From a virus, in the IMG/VR virus record IMGVR_UViG_3300047494_000044, positions 1-44,230 of that record: a stretch of DNA of 44,230 nt. One strand, given 5' to 3'. Both the position numbers and the translations under genes were made by a program. The stretch's first letter is position 1; the number at the start of each line of letters is the position of its first letter. Below are positions 28,046 to 35,838 of this stretch, one piece after another. The notes beneath the pieces were generated by a model. The model was not told the origin of the DNA, did not search any database, and saw only the letters and a list, made by a program, of their open reading frames with translations.

Positions 28046-28129
28046 CTCCAATGTCTCACTGCTAGGTCAGCCACATTGCTGGCCTATGAGCGAGACACGC
28101 TAGCGTCTAGCGCTAGCAATGTCTGCGGA
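28046..28129 (-). promoter_or_regulatory. Structured leader element, copy 2
   Basis: Same architecture as copy 1: hairpin GCTAGCG-CTAGA-CGCTAGC, then TGTCTCGCT/AGTGAGACA enclosing TAGGCCAGC/GCTGACCTA, ending in TTGGAG for the next gene. The seventh pair of the long stem is G-U on the minus-strand RNA but mismatched on the plus strand, favouring function in the leftward transcript. Confidence 0.7.
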
Positions 28130-28139
28130 TTGTTAGAGC
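28128..28139 (-). promoter_or_regulatory. GGANNGTTAGA-type motif containing the stop codon
   Basis: GGATTGTTAGAG; its TTA (28133-28135) is the stop codon of the 28133-28813 gene. It abuts leader element copy 2. Confidence 0.4.
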
Positions 28140-28813
28140 GCTCGGGCAGCAATCCGGGCCTTCCCCTTGCTGTAACCGTGTGCCGGAAAACCAACGATCA
28201 CCTTGCGGTCCTGCCGTTGGCACAACCCGCATGATGCGCAGGTTACATCGTCGCGATAGGTTGCCGGACAGGTTGCAACCTTGCGACCGCCTGGCGTCAC
28301 GGTGTCAGCCCGCACACCCTCATCAGCATCCTGAACGACGACGACGGGAGCAATGCCAAGCGCTGCTAACTTGTCTGCTTCCTCGAGCGTGTTGGCTGAC
28401 AGGTTGACCGTGAGGCCCTGGCGATTGGCCACAGCCACAGCACCCTGATTACGAACGTCAGCCATAGGCTTGTGGGTGTAAGTAAACCCGCGCCGTCCGC
28501 GATTGGCGTCGACTAGGTCTAGCAGCGCCTCACGGTCAATCGTGTCGCCATTGCCTGGCAAATCTCCCGCTTGGTTATGGCGCCACAGCGTGCCAGCGGG
28601 AAGCGCTGCAATCTTTGACGTGAACGCATCCCAGTCCATTGAATGCTTCCCTGCGTCGGTTTCTTTCCAGACAATGGCAAGAGGTCCTCCCTTAGCGTAG
28701 CAGCCCCCCGACTTCAGCGGGCAAGCATCCGGGCAAGTGACGCTCTCAGACGTCGAGACCGGTATTGGCCCAACTTTGCGATTAGATGACTTCATTGTGA
28801 GGCGAACAAACAT
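28133..28813 (-). CDS. DUF7227-like Cys-rich phage protein
   Basis: 226 aa. 'CPDACPLKSGGCYAKGGPLA' near residue 27, 'LPAGTLWRHNQAGDLPG' and 'GRRGFTYTHKP' in the middle, and 'TCPATYRDDVTCASCGLCQR' followed by 'VIVGFPAHG' at the end match a family I know from phage genomes as DUF7227. The first Cys cluster resembles iron-sulphur or zinc clusters of phage gp37/gp68-like radical SAM proteins, but no proof of that chemistry is visible. Function unknown. The start lies after leader element copy 3, with AGGG upstream. Confidence 0.7.
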   Translation of the reverse strand: MFVRLTMKSSNRKVGPIPVSTSESVTCPDACPLKSGGCYAKGGPLAIVWKETDAGKHSMDWDAFTSKIAALPAGTLWRHNQAGDLPGNGDTIDREALLDLVDANRGRRGFTYTHKPMADVRNQGAVAVANRQGLTVNLSANTLEEADKLAALGIAPVVVVQDADEGVRADTVTPGGRKVATCPATYRDDVTCASCGLCQRQDRKVIVGFPAHGYSKGKARIAARAL

Positions 28814-28823
28814 TCTGAAATAT

Positions 28824-28906
28824 CCCTGTATCTTGCTGCTAAGTCAGCTGCACTGCTGGCCTATGAGCAAGACACGCTAGCGTCTAGTGCTAGCAATGTC
28901 TGCGGA
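28824..28906 (-). promoter_or_regulatory. Structured leader element, copy 3
   Basis: Diverged copy (83 bp). Stem TGTCTTGCT/AGCAAGATA keeps pairing through paired changes relative to copies 1 and 2 (C-G to U-A, G-U to G-C). The upstream hairpin is GCTAGC/GCTAGC. The 3' end leads into CAGGG before the DUF7227-like gene start at 28813. Confidence 0.65.
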
Positions 28907-28916
28907 GCGTTAGACT
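28905..28916 (-). promoter_or_regulatory. GGANNGTTAGA-type motif containing the stop codon
   Basis: GGAGCGTTAGAC; its TTA (28910-28912) is the stop codon of the 28910-29290 gene, immediately before leader element copy 3. Confidence 0.4.
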
Positions 28917-29290
28917 GCACAAAAAACCTGCAATCCACAATTCTCCACAACGCGAGTCCAGTCCTGGCTGCCATTGGCATTCATCGCGTTTACGATGTTC
29001 AATGCGATAGCAATTTCATCCGCGAAACGTGGATCGTGGTTCATGTCCTTTTTCGGAAAATACTTTTTCATTCCGTCAAGAAACGCTGCGCTACGTTTAT
29101 CATATCCGAAACCGTTAGCTGTTCCTCTCTTCATTTCAATTCCGAGGATATGCACAAAGCACGTCAGGCGCCCGGCACCATCGCGGGGACGCTTAAAAGC
29201 AACCCGTCCTATTAATCTACCATCCTTGAGGATGACGTAAGCGGACACCTGGCGAAACGCCGCGTCGTGTTGGTAATAAACTGCAGACAT
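28910..29290 (-). CDS. Hypothetical 126-aa first early protein
   Basis: The first gene of the leftward early region. Mixed alpha/beta protein: 'AFRQVSAYVILKDGRLIGRV', 'LTCFVHILGIEMKRGTANGF', 'FLDGMKKYFPKKDMNHD'. Lower GC than its neighbours, suggesting recent acquisition. No family I can name. No leader element of the repeated type precedes it; its leader is the unique sequence 29291-29550. Confidence 0.65.
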   Translation of the reverse strand: MSAVYYQHDAAFRQVSAYVILKDGRLIGRVAFKRPRDGAGRLTCFVHILGIEMKRGTANGFGYDKRSAAFLDGMKKYFPKKDMNHDPRFADEIAIALNIVNAMNANGSQDWTRVVENCGLQVFCAV

Positions 29291-29550
29291 TGTTTTGATC
29301 CCTTTGGCTACCGGCTGACACGGAACAATCCCGTATCATGCGGAAACCATGACCATAATCCACAAAGGATCGTGGCCACGGGTTTTAGCTTCTTTGAATG
29401 TCAATCAGTGTTAGAGGCTTGAAAGCGCCGGTCTCGGAAACCCGCTTGAACCGTTACGCAATCAATCTCCGCGCACATAGGACCACAATCGGCGATCCAT
29501 GTCACTAACTATCGACACTGTTAGAGTTTATATAGTTGCATATCAGCCAT

Positions 29551-29585
29551 GCAATAATACCGTGCGCCTAAACCGGTGTCCTCGA
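29551..29585 (+). promoter_or_regulatory. Candidate phage RNA polymerase promoter C (late, rightward)
   Basis: GCAATAATACCGTGCGCC then TAAACCGGTGTCCTCGA, the best copy of the three-member family and the only one on the plus strand. It is directed at the late operon, whose first gene starts at 30057 after a ~470-nt leader. The TAATAC resembles the -17 to -12 bases of T7 promoters. Confidence 0.7.
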
Positions 29586-29655
29586 CGGATGCGGGCCCCA
29601 CGAACGCCCGAATTTTTTCTTTCACAAGAACGTTACCGCACCAAACTACAACTCC

Positions 29656-29710
29656 TTTCTGTAGATATAGTAATTCACGCTTCTTTTCTGTAGATATAGT
29701 AATTAACGCT
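29656..29710. repeat. Two 26-bp direct repeats
   Basis: TTTCTGTAGATATAGTAATT(C/A)ACGCT at 29656-29681 and 29685-29710, one mismatch, offset 29 bp. AT-rich, in the late leader about 70 bp after promoter element C. Possible protein-binding sites. Confidence 0.75.
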
Positions 29711-29720
29711 GTGTTGGCCT

Positions 29721-29785
29721 AGAGCGTGCCTCGAGCGTGGTCGAGCGTGGTCGAGCGTGCCTCGAGCGTGCCTCGAGCGTGGTCG
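29721..29785. repeat. CGAGCGTG tandem array
   Basis: Six units of CGAGCGTG(GT/CCT), 10-11 bp each, in direct tandem. Regular helical spacing suggests an array of binding sites (iteron-like) in the transcribed late leader. Not a CRISPR: units are far too short and no spacers exist. Confidence 0.75.
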
Positions 29786-30056
29786 TGCCGGTCGCACTAG
29801 TCGCGCCAGGCCTCACCAAGCCCCACCACTAGCCTCTTAGGCTTCTGCGCTGCGTTGCTATGTGCTTGGTATTGCTACCCTTTGCCGTGCTGCTGCCGCG
29901 TTGTGTGTCGTCGTCGCGCCAACGTGTGGGACTCCGGGCCCTTTAAGACCGGTAGGGGCTCTCTAGGATCTCATTCAAAAAAGCCGGTAAAGTTGTTGTT
30001 ATTGTTATATTTCCCGACATTCTGTCGCGGGAGAGCCGTCCCAGGAGCCCCTCTAA

Positions 30057-30416
30057 ATGTCCCTCGAAACCTTCCTCACCAACCTTATCGCCGCCATCGA
30101 GAACGACATCCCGACCATCGAGGCTGCCTTATCGGACCTTGAGCCCCTCGTAGGGATCGGTCTGGGCCTCGCAGGGGCCATTGTGGACGCTTCGGACCCC
30201 GCTCTGACCCCCGTAGTGACCCCGCTGGTGGCCCTGGCCCAGAGCAAGCTCGCCGCCGCCCAGGCGGCCGTTACCGCGGCTGGCACGAACGTCCTTTCCG
30301 CAACCACCGCTGTCGCCGCCCTGAACACCGCTGCCGTGCAGCTCATCAACGCAGCCGCGCCAGGCATCACCGCCATCGCCAACGTCAATCTGGGGTCGAA
30401 CAGTCCCCCTGCCTGA
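30057..30416 (+). CDS. Hypothetical first late protein, Ala-rich
   Basis: 119 aa: helical N-terminus ('LTNLIAAIENDIPTIEAALS'), a hydrophobic stretch ('LVGIGLGLAGAIV') and a long Ala/Val-rich helical part ('QSKLAAAQAAVTAAGTNVLS'). AGGAG is 9 nt before the ATG. It resembles in composition the last late gene (8571-8855). A minor virion or membrane-active protein is possible; no family call. Confidence 0.6.
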   Translation: MSLETFLTNLIAAIENDIPTIEAALSDLEPLVGIGLGLAGAIVDASDPALTPVVTPLVALAQSKLAAAQAAVTAAGTNVLSATTAVAALNTAAVQLINAAAPGITAIANVNLGSNSPPA

Positions 30417-30426
30417 GGACCGTTAG

Positions 30427-31230
30427 ATGCCCATCGAGTCCGCCACCTACATCAACACCCTGGTCCCCTCCAACCCGGTTCACACGGACCCCCTGGGGCA
30501 GGCTGACAGCCACATCCGCCTCATCAAGACCGTGCTGCAGTCAACTTTCCCCAACGTGGCGGGGCCGGTCAGCGCCAGCGACGTGCAGCTCTCGCAGGGC
30601 GTGGTGCCCTCCGGTGGCATCATCGCCTGGCACGGCTCTGCCGCCTCAATCCCAGCGGGCTGGTATCTCTGTAACGGCACCAACGGCACGCCGAACCTCG
30701 TCGGCATGTTCATCACGGGCGCCGACGACAGCACCGTCACGCACGGCACCTCCGGTGGGGCCAGCTCCGTCACGGCGACGACCGCGACAGCGGGCAGCCA
30801 CAACCACGGTGGCCTGGATGGCCTGGCGGGCGGGCAGGGGCTCACGGCCACCACCGACACCCAGGGTAGCCACAACCACGGTGGGTCTGACGCGGCCTAC
30901 GCGCTGCAAATAGGCGATCTGCCGCCGCACACGCATACCATGCAGGGGTCCATCCTGAATGGCTCCACAGCGGTCCCTATCGTCTCCTACGGGACCCCCT
31001 CGGGGTCTGGCGGTGGCTACACGGTCAACAACCCGCCGACCACCAGCACCGGTAGCGGCAACGCCCACGCGCACGGCATCAGCACGGACGGCGCCCACGC
31101 GCACAACGTCACCGTCAGCCCCGTGAACGCGCACCAGCACAGCATCAGCACTGACGGGTCGCACAACCACACCGTCACGGTCGCCACGCTGCCGCCGTAT
31201 TACGCTCTGTGCTGGATCATGAAATCGTAG
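30427..31230 (+). CDS. Tail collar-domain fibre protein
   Basis: 267 aa. 'GGIIAWHGSAASIPAGWYLC' with 'NGTNGTPNLVGMFITGADD' is the phage tail-collar domain (PF07484 type) at about residues 60-105. The rest is Gly/Thr/His-rich with several 'SHNHGG' and 'AHAHGISTDGAH' repeats, probably a metal-coordinating fibre segment as in T4 gp12-like short fibres. It probably contributes to host attachment. GAGGA precedes the ATG. Confidence 0.85.
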   Translation: MPIESATYINTLVPSNPVHTDPLGQADSHIRLIKTVLQSTFPNVAGPVSASDVQLSQGVVPSGGIIAWHGSAASIPAGWYLCNGTNGTPNLVGMFITGADDSTVTHGTSGGASSVTATTATAGSHNHGGLDGLAGGQGLTATTDTQGSHNHGGSDAAYALQIGDLPPHTHTMQGSILNGSTAVPIVSYGTPSGSGGGYTVNNPPTTSTGSGNAHAHGISTDGAHAHNVTVSPVNAHQHSISTDGSHNHTVTVATLPPYYALCWIMKS

Positions 31231-31270
31231 GGAACGTCCCTAGCAGTCCAGCGACCCGAGGAGGGGTAGA

Positions 31271-33139
31271 ATGCCGTCAGCCCCGCCGACCACGATCCTG
31301 CCCTTCCGCCAGTTCGCCGAGAAGGGCATCCTGCATGACCCGTCGCCCTACGAGCTTGACCTGAACGCCTTCTCAGGTGGCGCTAACATGCGCTTCCACG
31401 CGAACCGTGCAGAGGCGTCGCCCATCTTCAGGCAGATTGCCACGCTGACCGACCCACCGGCCTTCTGCGTGGCTCGCAGGCCCTCCAGTGGCTTCGACAG
31501 CGCCTTTGCGGTTGGGACCGATCAGAAAATCTACCAATACACCACAGGCAGCGTCGCGGACGTCTCCCCCCTAGGGTCCCTTTACTTCACCATCAGCAAC
31601 CCTGGAGCGGGCTATACATCGCCCCCTACGATCACCGTAGCGGCCCCTGGGAGTGGCACCACAGCCACCGCAGTGGCCTCCCTGGGCCTTAATGGCGTCG
31701 TCAGCTACATCACCCTCACCAACGTCCCCAGCGGGTATTCTGCGGGGTCCGTAGCGGTCACCGTGGGGGCTCCTCCGTCAGGGGGCACGCAAGCTGTCGT
31801 CACCGCGCTCTGGGTGCCCTTCTCGGCGAGCACCGTGAACACCCCGTTCACCGCCACGTTCCTCGGTGACGTCACCTACATCAACAACCAGAGCGGCCAG
31901 CCCTACTTCTACGGGCCCTCCAGCACCGTCTTCCAGCAGCTACCAAACTGGTCCGTGAGTTGGAACGCGGCCTCCGTGCGGGCCTTCTCGGACTACCTCG
32001 TCGCCTTCAACGTGACCAAGGGCGGGGTGTCGTATCCGAACATGGTAAAGTGGTCGGACATCACCCTGGCAGGCTCGCCGCCGATCAGTTGGAATGCCAA
32101 CGACGCCACCACGAACGCCGGGGAGAACATCCTAGAGCAGCTCGACACACCCATCATCGACGCGTTTCCGCTGCGGAACATCATGGTCATCTACGCCTCC
32201 GATCAGGTGTGGTCGATGTATGCCGATGGCAGCCAGGAGGTGTTTGAGTTCCAGCGCCTGTTTGGCGACGGTGGCCTGATCAATCAGAACTGTGTGGCTG
32301 AGGTTGAGGGCATCCATTACGTCTTCGGCACGACGGACATCTATCGGCACGACTCCCTGACCAAGGTGTCCTTGGTTGACAAGCTGAACCGTGACTACAT
32401 TTTCCGGAACCTGAACTTCAACCTGGTTCAGAACTGCTTCGTTCTCTACATGCCCGCCCTGCAGCAGATCATGTTCGCCTATCCCACGGGCAACAGCGAT
32501 GCCTACTTCACGCAGGGCATCGGCTGCAACCAGGGCTTCATTTACGACATCCAGTCGGGCACGCACGCGTTCATCGACCTTCCGAACGTCACCGCGGCCA
32601 CCGTGATGACCCTGTTCAACGGGCCGACCTACGCGTCTGTCTCTTCTGGTCTCCAGTATAACAACACTGGAAGCAGCTATTACGATGAAGGGAACTCCTT
32701 CGCGCAGAACATCGTCATGTCCTCGCAGGCTGGTGGCAACGTGACCTCCAATCGCCTTCTCGGCTATGACTTCATGAACAAGGGCAACCTGGCTTTGCCC
32801 GCCTCTTTCGACTGTATTGCTCCCGCGATACTCGAACGCACCGGGATCGACCTCGATCAGATCGGTTCCAACCTCGAAACGTATAAAGGCATCAGGCGCC
32901 TTTTCCCCCTGGTCGTAATCTACGACGACATTCCGCTGAATGTGCAGGTGGGCAGCTCCATGACCCCCACCGGCACAGTAGTGTGGGGCGCTCCCGTCTC
33001 TTTCAATCCGAACACGGACTATAAGGTCGACGTGAGACAGGGCGGACGTTTCCTCGCGGTGCGCTTCACGGCACCGCAGCCTGTTGACTTTGAGATCGCA
33101 GGCTTCGACGCTGACATTTATACGGCTGGGAGGCGGTAA
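31271..33139 (+). CDS. Tail protein, P22 gp10-like (packaged-DNA stabilisation/tail hub)
   Basis: 622 aa. Its start 'ELDLNAFSGGANMRFHANRA' and the repeated beta modules ('FATVGTDQK'-type strands, 'YLVAFNVTKGG', 'NIMVIYASDQVWSMYADGS', 'HYVFGTTDIYRHD') resemble the beta-propeller-like tail proteins of P22 gp10/SU10 type that plug the portal channel and hold the tail. The segment ~100-190 is a Gly/Pro/Thr-rich inserted domain ('ISNPGAGYTSPPTITVAAPG'). A strong GGAGG site precedes the ATG. The specific gp10 assignment is moderate. Confidence 0.65.
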   Translation: MPSAPPTTILPFRQFAEKGILHDPSPYELDLNAFSGGANMRFHANRAEASPIFRQIATLTDPPAFCVARRPSSGFDSAFAVGTDQKIYQYTTGSVADVSPLGSLYFTISNPGAGYTSPPTITVAAPGSGTTATAVASLGLNGVVSYITLTNVPSGYSAGSVAVTVGAPPSGGTQAVVTALWVPFSASTVNTPFTATFLGDVTYINNQSGQPYFYGPSSTVFQQLPNWSVSWNAASVRAFSDYLVAFNVTKGGVSYPNMVKWSDITLAGSPPISWNANDATTNAGENILEQLDTPIIDAFPLRNIMVIYASDQVWSMYADGSQEVFEFQRLFGDGGLINQNCVAEVEGIHYVFGTTDIYRHDSLTKVSLVDKLNRDYIFRNLNFNLVQNCFVLYMPALQQIMFAYPTGNSDAYFTQGIGCNQGFIYDIQSGTHAFIDLPNVTAATVMTLFNGPTYASVSSGLQYNNTGSSYYDEGNSFAQNIVMSSQAGGNVTSNRLLGYDFMNKGNLALPASFDCIAPAILERTGIDLDQIGSNLETYKGIRRLFPLVVIYDDIPLNVQVGSSMTPTGTVVWGAPVSFNPNTDYKVDVRQGGRFLAVRFTAPQPVDFEIAGFDADIYTAGRR

Positions 33140-33462
33140 TGGCTGCAGCTGCAACCAAAACATCCGCCCCCACGCCGTATATTGGCAGCACCACGCCGGT
33201 CCTCGAGGGCAGCAATCAGCAATACCTGTTGCAGGAGCTGACCCGCATCGGAACAGCTGTGGCGACGACCCAGGCGATGACCCCACAGTCCTCCGTAGCG
33301 CCCCCTAAGACATCTCAGAAGACCAATCTAGACGGCCAGATGCGCCTCGCGCGCTACCCCTGGTGGCCCGTGAGCGGCCAGACGGCCGACGCTTGGGTCT
33401 ATTACGACCAGGCTGGGGGCGTGTGGCGTTACCTGTCGACGGCCCCCACCAGCACACACTGA
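33139..33462 (+). CDS. Hypothetical 107-aa tail-region protein
   Basis: Starts within the previous stop (TAATG). Pro/Thr-rich with a helical middle ('SNQQYLLQELTRIGTAVATT') and aromatic C-terminus ('RYPWWPVSG', 'WVYYDQAGGVWRYL'). No family recognised. Position suggests a minor tail or head-completion part. Confidence 0.65.
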   Translation: MAAAATKTSAPTPYIGSTTPVLEGSNQQYLLQELTRIGTAVATTQAMTPQSSVAPPKTSQKTNLDGQMRLARYPWWPVSGQTADAWVYYDQAGGVWRYLSTAPTSTH

Positions 33463-33468
33463 GGTCTC

Positions 33469-34029
33469 ATGAAATACCATCAGCTGATCGCGCACAACGT
33501 CGACTGTTTGCCTTTGCTGCACGCCATTCAACGGCAGCCCGAGCTGTTCAACGAGGACCGCTTTCGCACGACCTACGAGAACACCCCAAACGTCGACGTG
33601 TCGGACATCCTGATCCGCTACAGCGACACGAAGGTCAAGGATACGACGACTGCCGTCATCGGTGACAACGGCCCAGTGTGGCGGGACGCAGCCCGCAAGC
33701 TGCCGCAGTTCTGGCCCATCGTGAAATCACTGATGCAGCGTGTGGACGCTTACGAGCTGGGTCGGGTGATCATCTCCAAAGTCCCCCCAGGCGGCCGTGT
33801 GCTGCCCCATGCGGACAACATTGGGGCTTATTGCGATGTCAGCGACCGAAGCCGCTACCACGTCATTCTGCAGGGCTTTCCTGGCAATCTCTACACCACC
33901 GGTGATGAGACTGTGGAGATGCGAACTGGTGAAATTTGGTGGTTTGACGCCCGAGCGATGCACAGCGTCCACAACCAGTCCACGGATGACCGCATTCACA
34001 TGATCGTGGACGTTCGGAGCTTCCAATGA
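33469..34029 (+). CDS. 2OG-Fe(II) oxygenase (aspartyl/asparaginyl beta-hydroxylase-like)
   Basis: 186 aa. 'KVPPGGRVLPHADNIGAYC', 'RYHVILQG', and 'GEIWWFDARAMHSVHNQSTD' with 'RIHMIVDVR' give the HxD...H iron triad and the distal Arg that binds 2-oxoglutarate in the beta-hydroxylase family. Predicted to hydroxylate an Asp/Asn or related residue, perhaps on a virion protein. It overlaps the acetyltransferase gene by ATGA, so the two are co-translated in the virion operon. Confidence 0.88.
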   Translation: MKYHQLIAHNVDCLPLLHAIQRQPELFNEDRFRTTYENTPNVDVSDILIRYSDTKVKDTTTAVIGDNGPVWRDAARKLPQFWPIVKSLMQRVDAYELGRVIISKVPPGGRVLPHADNIGAYCDVSDRSRYHVILQGFPGNLYTTGDETVEMRTGEIWWFDARAMHSVHNQSTDDRIHMIVDVRSFQ

Positions 34030-34478
34030 TCTCGCAGCTAGAGCGCTGGCCGGATGTCGTCGACGAGTTCCGCCTTCTCATTGATGACCACTACGAAGAG
34101 CTGGCTCTGGACAAAGACAAGGTGCCCCTGAACGTCGATTGGGACCGGTATATGCGGCTCTACGAGGCCGGTGTGCTTCTGTTCGTGTCCCTTCGTGACG
34201 AGGGTAAGCTGGTTGGCTACTTCATCGGCTTTGTCATGCCACACCTGCACTACGTCGACTGTGTGACGTGTGCAATGGACATCTATTTCGTTCACCCGTC
34301 AGTGCGCGGGCGCTTCGGCGGGCTACGCCTCCTGCGACAAGTCGAGCGCATCCTGCGCGCTAACGGCGTTCACCGCTGGACCATGGGGTCCAAGAACCAC
34401 GCACCATCAGACCGCCTTTTCGCGGCGATGGGCTTCAAACCAATCGAAACATACCACTCGAAGTGGTTGGGAGACTAG
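34026..34478 (+). CDS. GNAT-family N-acetyltransferase
   Basis: 150 aa. 'GVLLFVSLRDEGKLVGYFIG' and 'MDIYFVHPSVRGRFGGLRLL' (acetyl-CoA-binding loop with R/QxxGxxG/A-like 'RGRFGG') followed by 'HAPSDRLFAAMGFKPIETYH', the C-terminal GNAT strand-helix. Phages often encode such a gene amid tail genes; the acceptor is unknown. Coupled to the oxygenase by a 4-nt overlap, which hints that both act on one substrate. Confidence 0.85.
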   Translation: MISQLERWPDVVDEFRLLIDDHYEELALDKDKVPLNVDWDRYMRLYEAGVLLFVSLRDEGKLVGYFIGFVMPHLHYVDCVTCAMDIYFVHPSVRGRFGGLRLLRQVERILRANGVHRWTMGSKNHAPSDRLFAAMGFKPIETYHSKWLGD

Positions 34479-34482
34479 AACC

Positions 34483-35838
34483 ATGGCACTTGTAGCAGCC
34501 GCCGGTGTTGCCGCAGCCGGATCGGTTGCTTCCTCATCCATCAACGCCAGCAATAGCAAAAGTGGCGGGGCGTCTTCCTCATCGAGCGCCAACGCGCCGT
34601 GGGGACCGCAGGCCGGATACCTGACGCAGGGCTTCCAGCAAGCCAACGACATCTACAACAACCGCACCGCGGCGGGCCCCTACAGCGGCCCTGCGTATGC
34701 TGGTGACAATTCCATTCAGCAGAGCGCGAACGCCAACGCGAACACCTATGCCAACGGCCTCGGCGGCTCGCTTGCCACGACTATCGGTGAGAACAGCGGA
34801 ACCGGCACGGGCAACCTGCAGGGCTACGGGGCGACCGCCAGCGGTCTCGCCACCGGCGCCACGCCACTCAGTGCCGCCCTCAACACCTCTGGCGTCCAGG
34901 GCGCGCAGGCCATCAGCGGGTCCCAAACCGCCCTGAGCCAGCTTCAGCAGCAGGCCCTGTCGAACCCGACACAGTCCCTGCAGGCCGACGCGCAGTCCTA
35001 CATGAACTCCGCGCCCGTCGCGCAGGAGCTTCAGGCGGTGAACGCTCCGATCCAACAGACCCTGAGCGAGCAGACCATTCCAGGGCTGAACCGTCAGGCG
35101 GCCATGGGTGGAAACGAGAACAGCTCCCGTGCAGGCGCTGCTGAAGCGCTTGCGGCGCAGGGCGCAGCCACGGCGGAAGGCAGTGCCGACGCCAGCATCG
35201 AGAACAACGCCTTCAACACCGGCCTGAACACCGCTGCAAACACCTATGAGCAGGGCCTTACGACCTCGCTGAACTCCGCCACAGCTGGCGGCGCGCTTGG
35301 TCTGCAGACCGCGGAGGGCGCTGGCAACCAGCAGCTCAACGCGAACGCTCAGGTCGGCAACAGCGTCTCCCTCGGCGACAGCCAGGCGGCCCTTTCGAGC
35401 CAGCTTGCGGGCAACAACTACAGCCTGCAGTCCACCGCCGGTGCGCAGCAGCAGAACGACGCCAACGCGAACATCGCCGCCAACGAGAACCTCTACAATT
35501 ACCAGCAGGGCTACCAGCAGAACCTTCTGCAGGGCTACATGCAGGACATCTCTGGCAACTACGGCGGCAGCACCAACGGCACCGGCACCACGCAGCTGGG
35601 GTCGAACCCTGTCAGCGCTGCCCTCGGCGGTGCCACGACGGGCTACACCCTCGCTAACGGCAGCAACGGCGGCGGCGGAGCAATCGGAAGCTACCTGAAC
35701 AACCTCTTCGCGCCCTCTGGCACGACTTACAGCAACAACGGCACCGCATCCTACGCCCCCGATCCGAACGCCAGCTACCCCGACGGAGCTTACGTGAACG
35801 ACGGCTACGGCAACATGGTCATCGGCGGCGGTATGTGA
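34483..35838 (+). CDS. Probable ejection/internal virion protein (Gln/Asn/Ala-rich)
   Basis: 451 aa from the ATG at 34483; the frame is open upstream through the GNAT gene, but that is a shadow. The N-terminus 'LVAAAGVAAAGSVASSSINA' is hydrophobic and Ala-rich, then long Asn/Gln/Ser/Ala-rich helical stretches ('QQQALSNPTQSLQADAQSY'), and a Gly/Asn-rich C-terminus. The first of three consecutive genes that fit podovirus ejection proteins, which form a channel across the envelope. No strong sequence signature. Confidence 0.6.
   Translation: MALVAAAGVAAAGSVASSSINASNSKSGGASSSSSANAPWGPQAGYLTQGFQQANDIYNNRTAAGPYSGPAYAGDNSIQQSANANANTYANGLGGSLATTIGENSGTGTGNLQGYGATASGLATGATPLSAALNTSGVQGAQAISGSQTALSQLQQQALSNPTQSLQADAQSYMNSAPVAQELQAVNAPIQQTLSEQTIPGLNRQAAMGGNENSSRAGAAEALAAQGAATAEGSADASIENNAFNTGLNTAANTYEQGLTTSLNSATAGGALGLQTAEGAGNQQLNANAQVGNSVSLGDSQAALSSQLAGNNYSLQSTAGAQQQNDANANIAANENLYNYQQGYQQNLLQGYMQDISGNYGGSTNGTGTTQLGSNPVSAALGGATTGYTLANGSNGGGGAIGSYLNNLFAPSGTTYSNNGTASYAPDPNASYPDGAYVNDGYGNMVIGGGM

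Larger units (their letters stand above)
29291..30056. other. 766-bp divergent control region between early and late operons
   Basis: No convincing gene. It separates leftward early genes from the rightward late operon and must hold the early host-type promoter and the late promoter. A TATAAA with an upstream TTGCAT (16-nt spacing) on the minus strand near 29530-29555 is a weak candidate for the early promoter. It also contains the phage-promoter-like element C, two 26-bp repeats and a GCGTG array. The last ~70 bases carry an imperfect hairpin (CCCGACA/TGTCGCGGG). Confidence 0.7.

Noticed and set aside
29499-29693. 64-aa rightward frame over promoter element C
   Set aside because: It spans the promoter element and the first 26-bp repeat, has no convincing ribosome binding site and no recognisable protein character.
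29721-29785. CRISPR array
   Set aside because: Units are 10-11 bp in direct contact without spacers, and no cas genes exist in the window.
32132-33286. 384-aa leftward frame opposite the tail gene
   Set aside because: Antisense shadow over two well-supported rightward genes.
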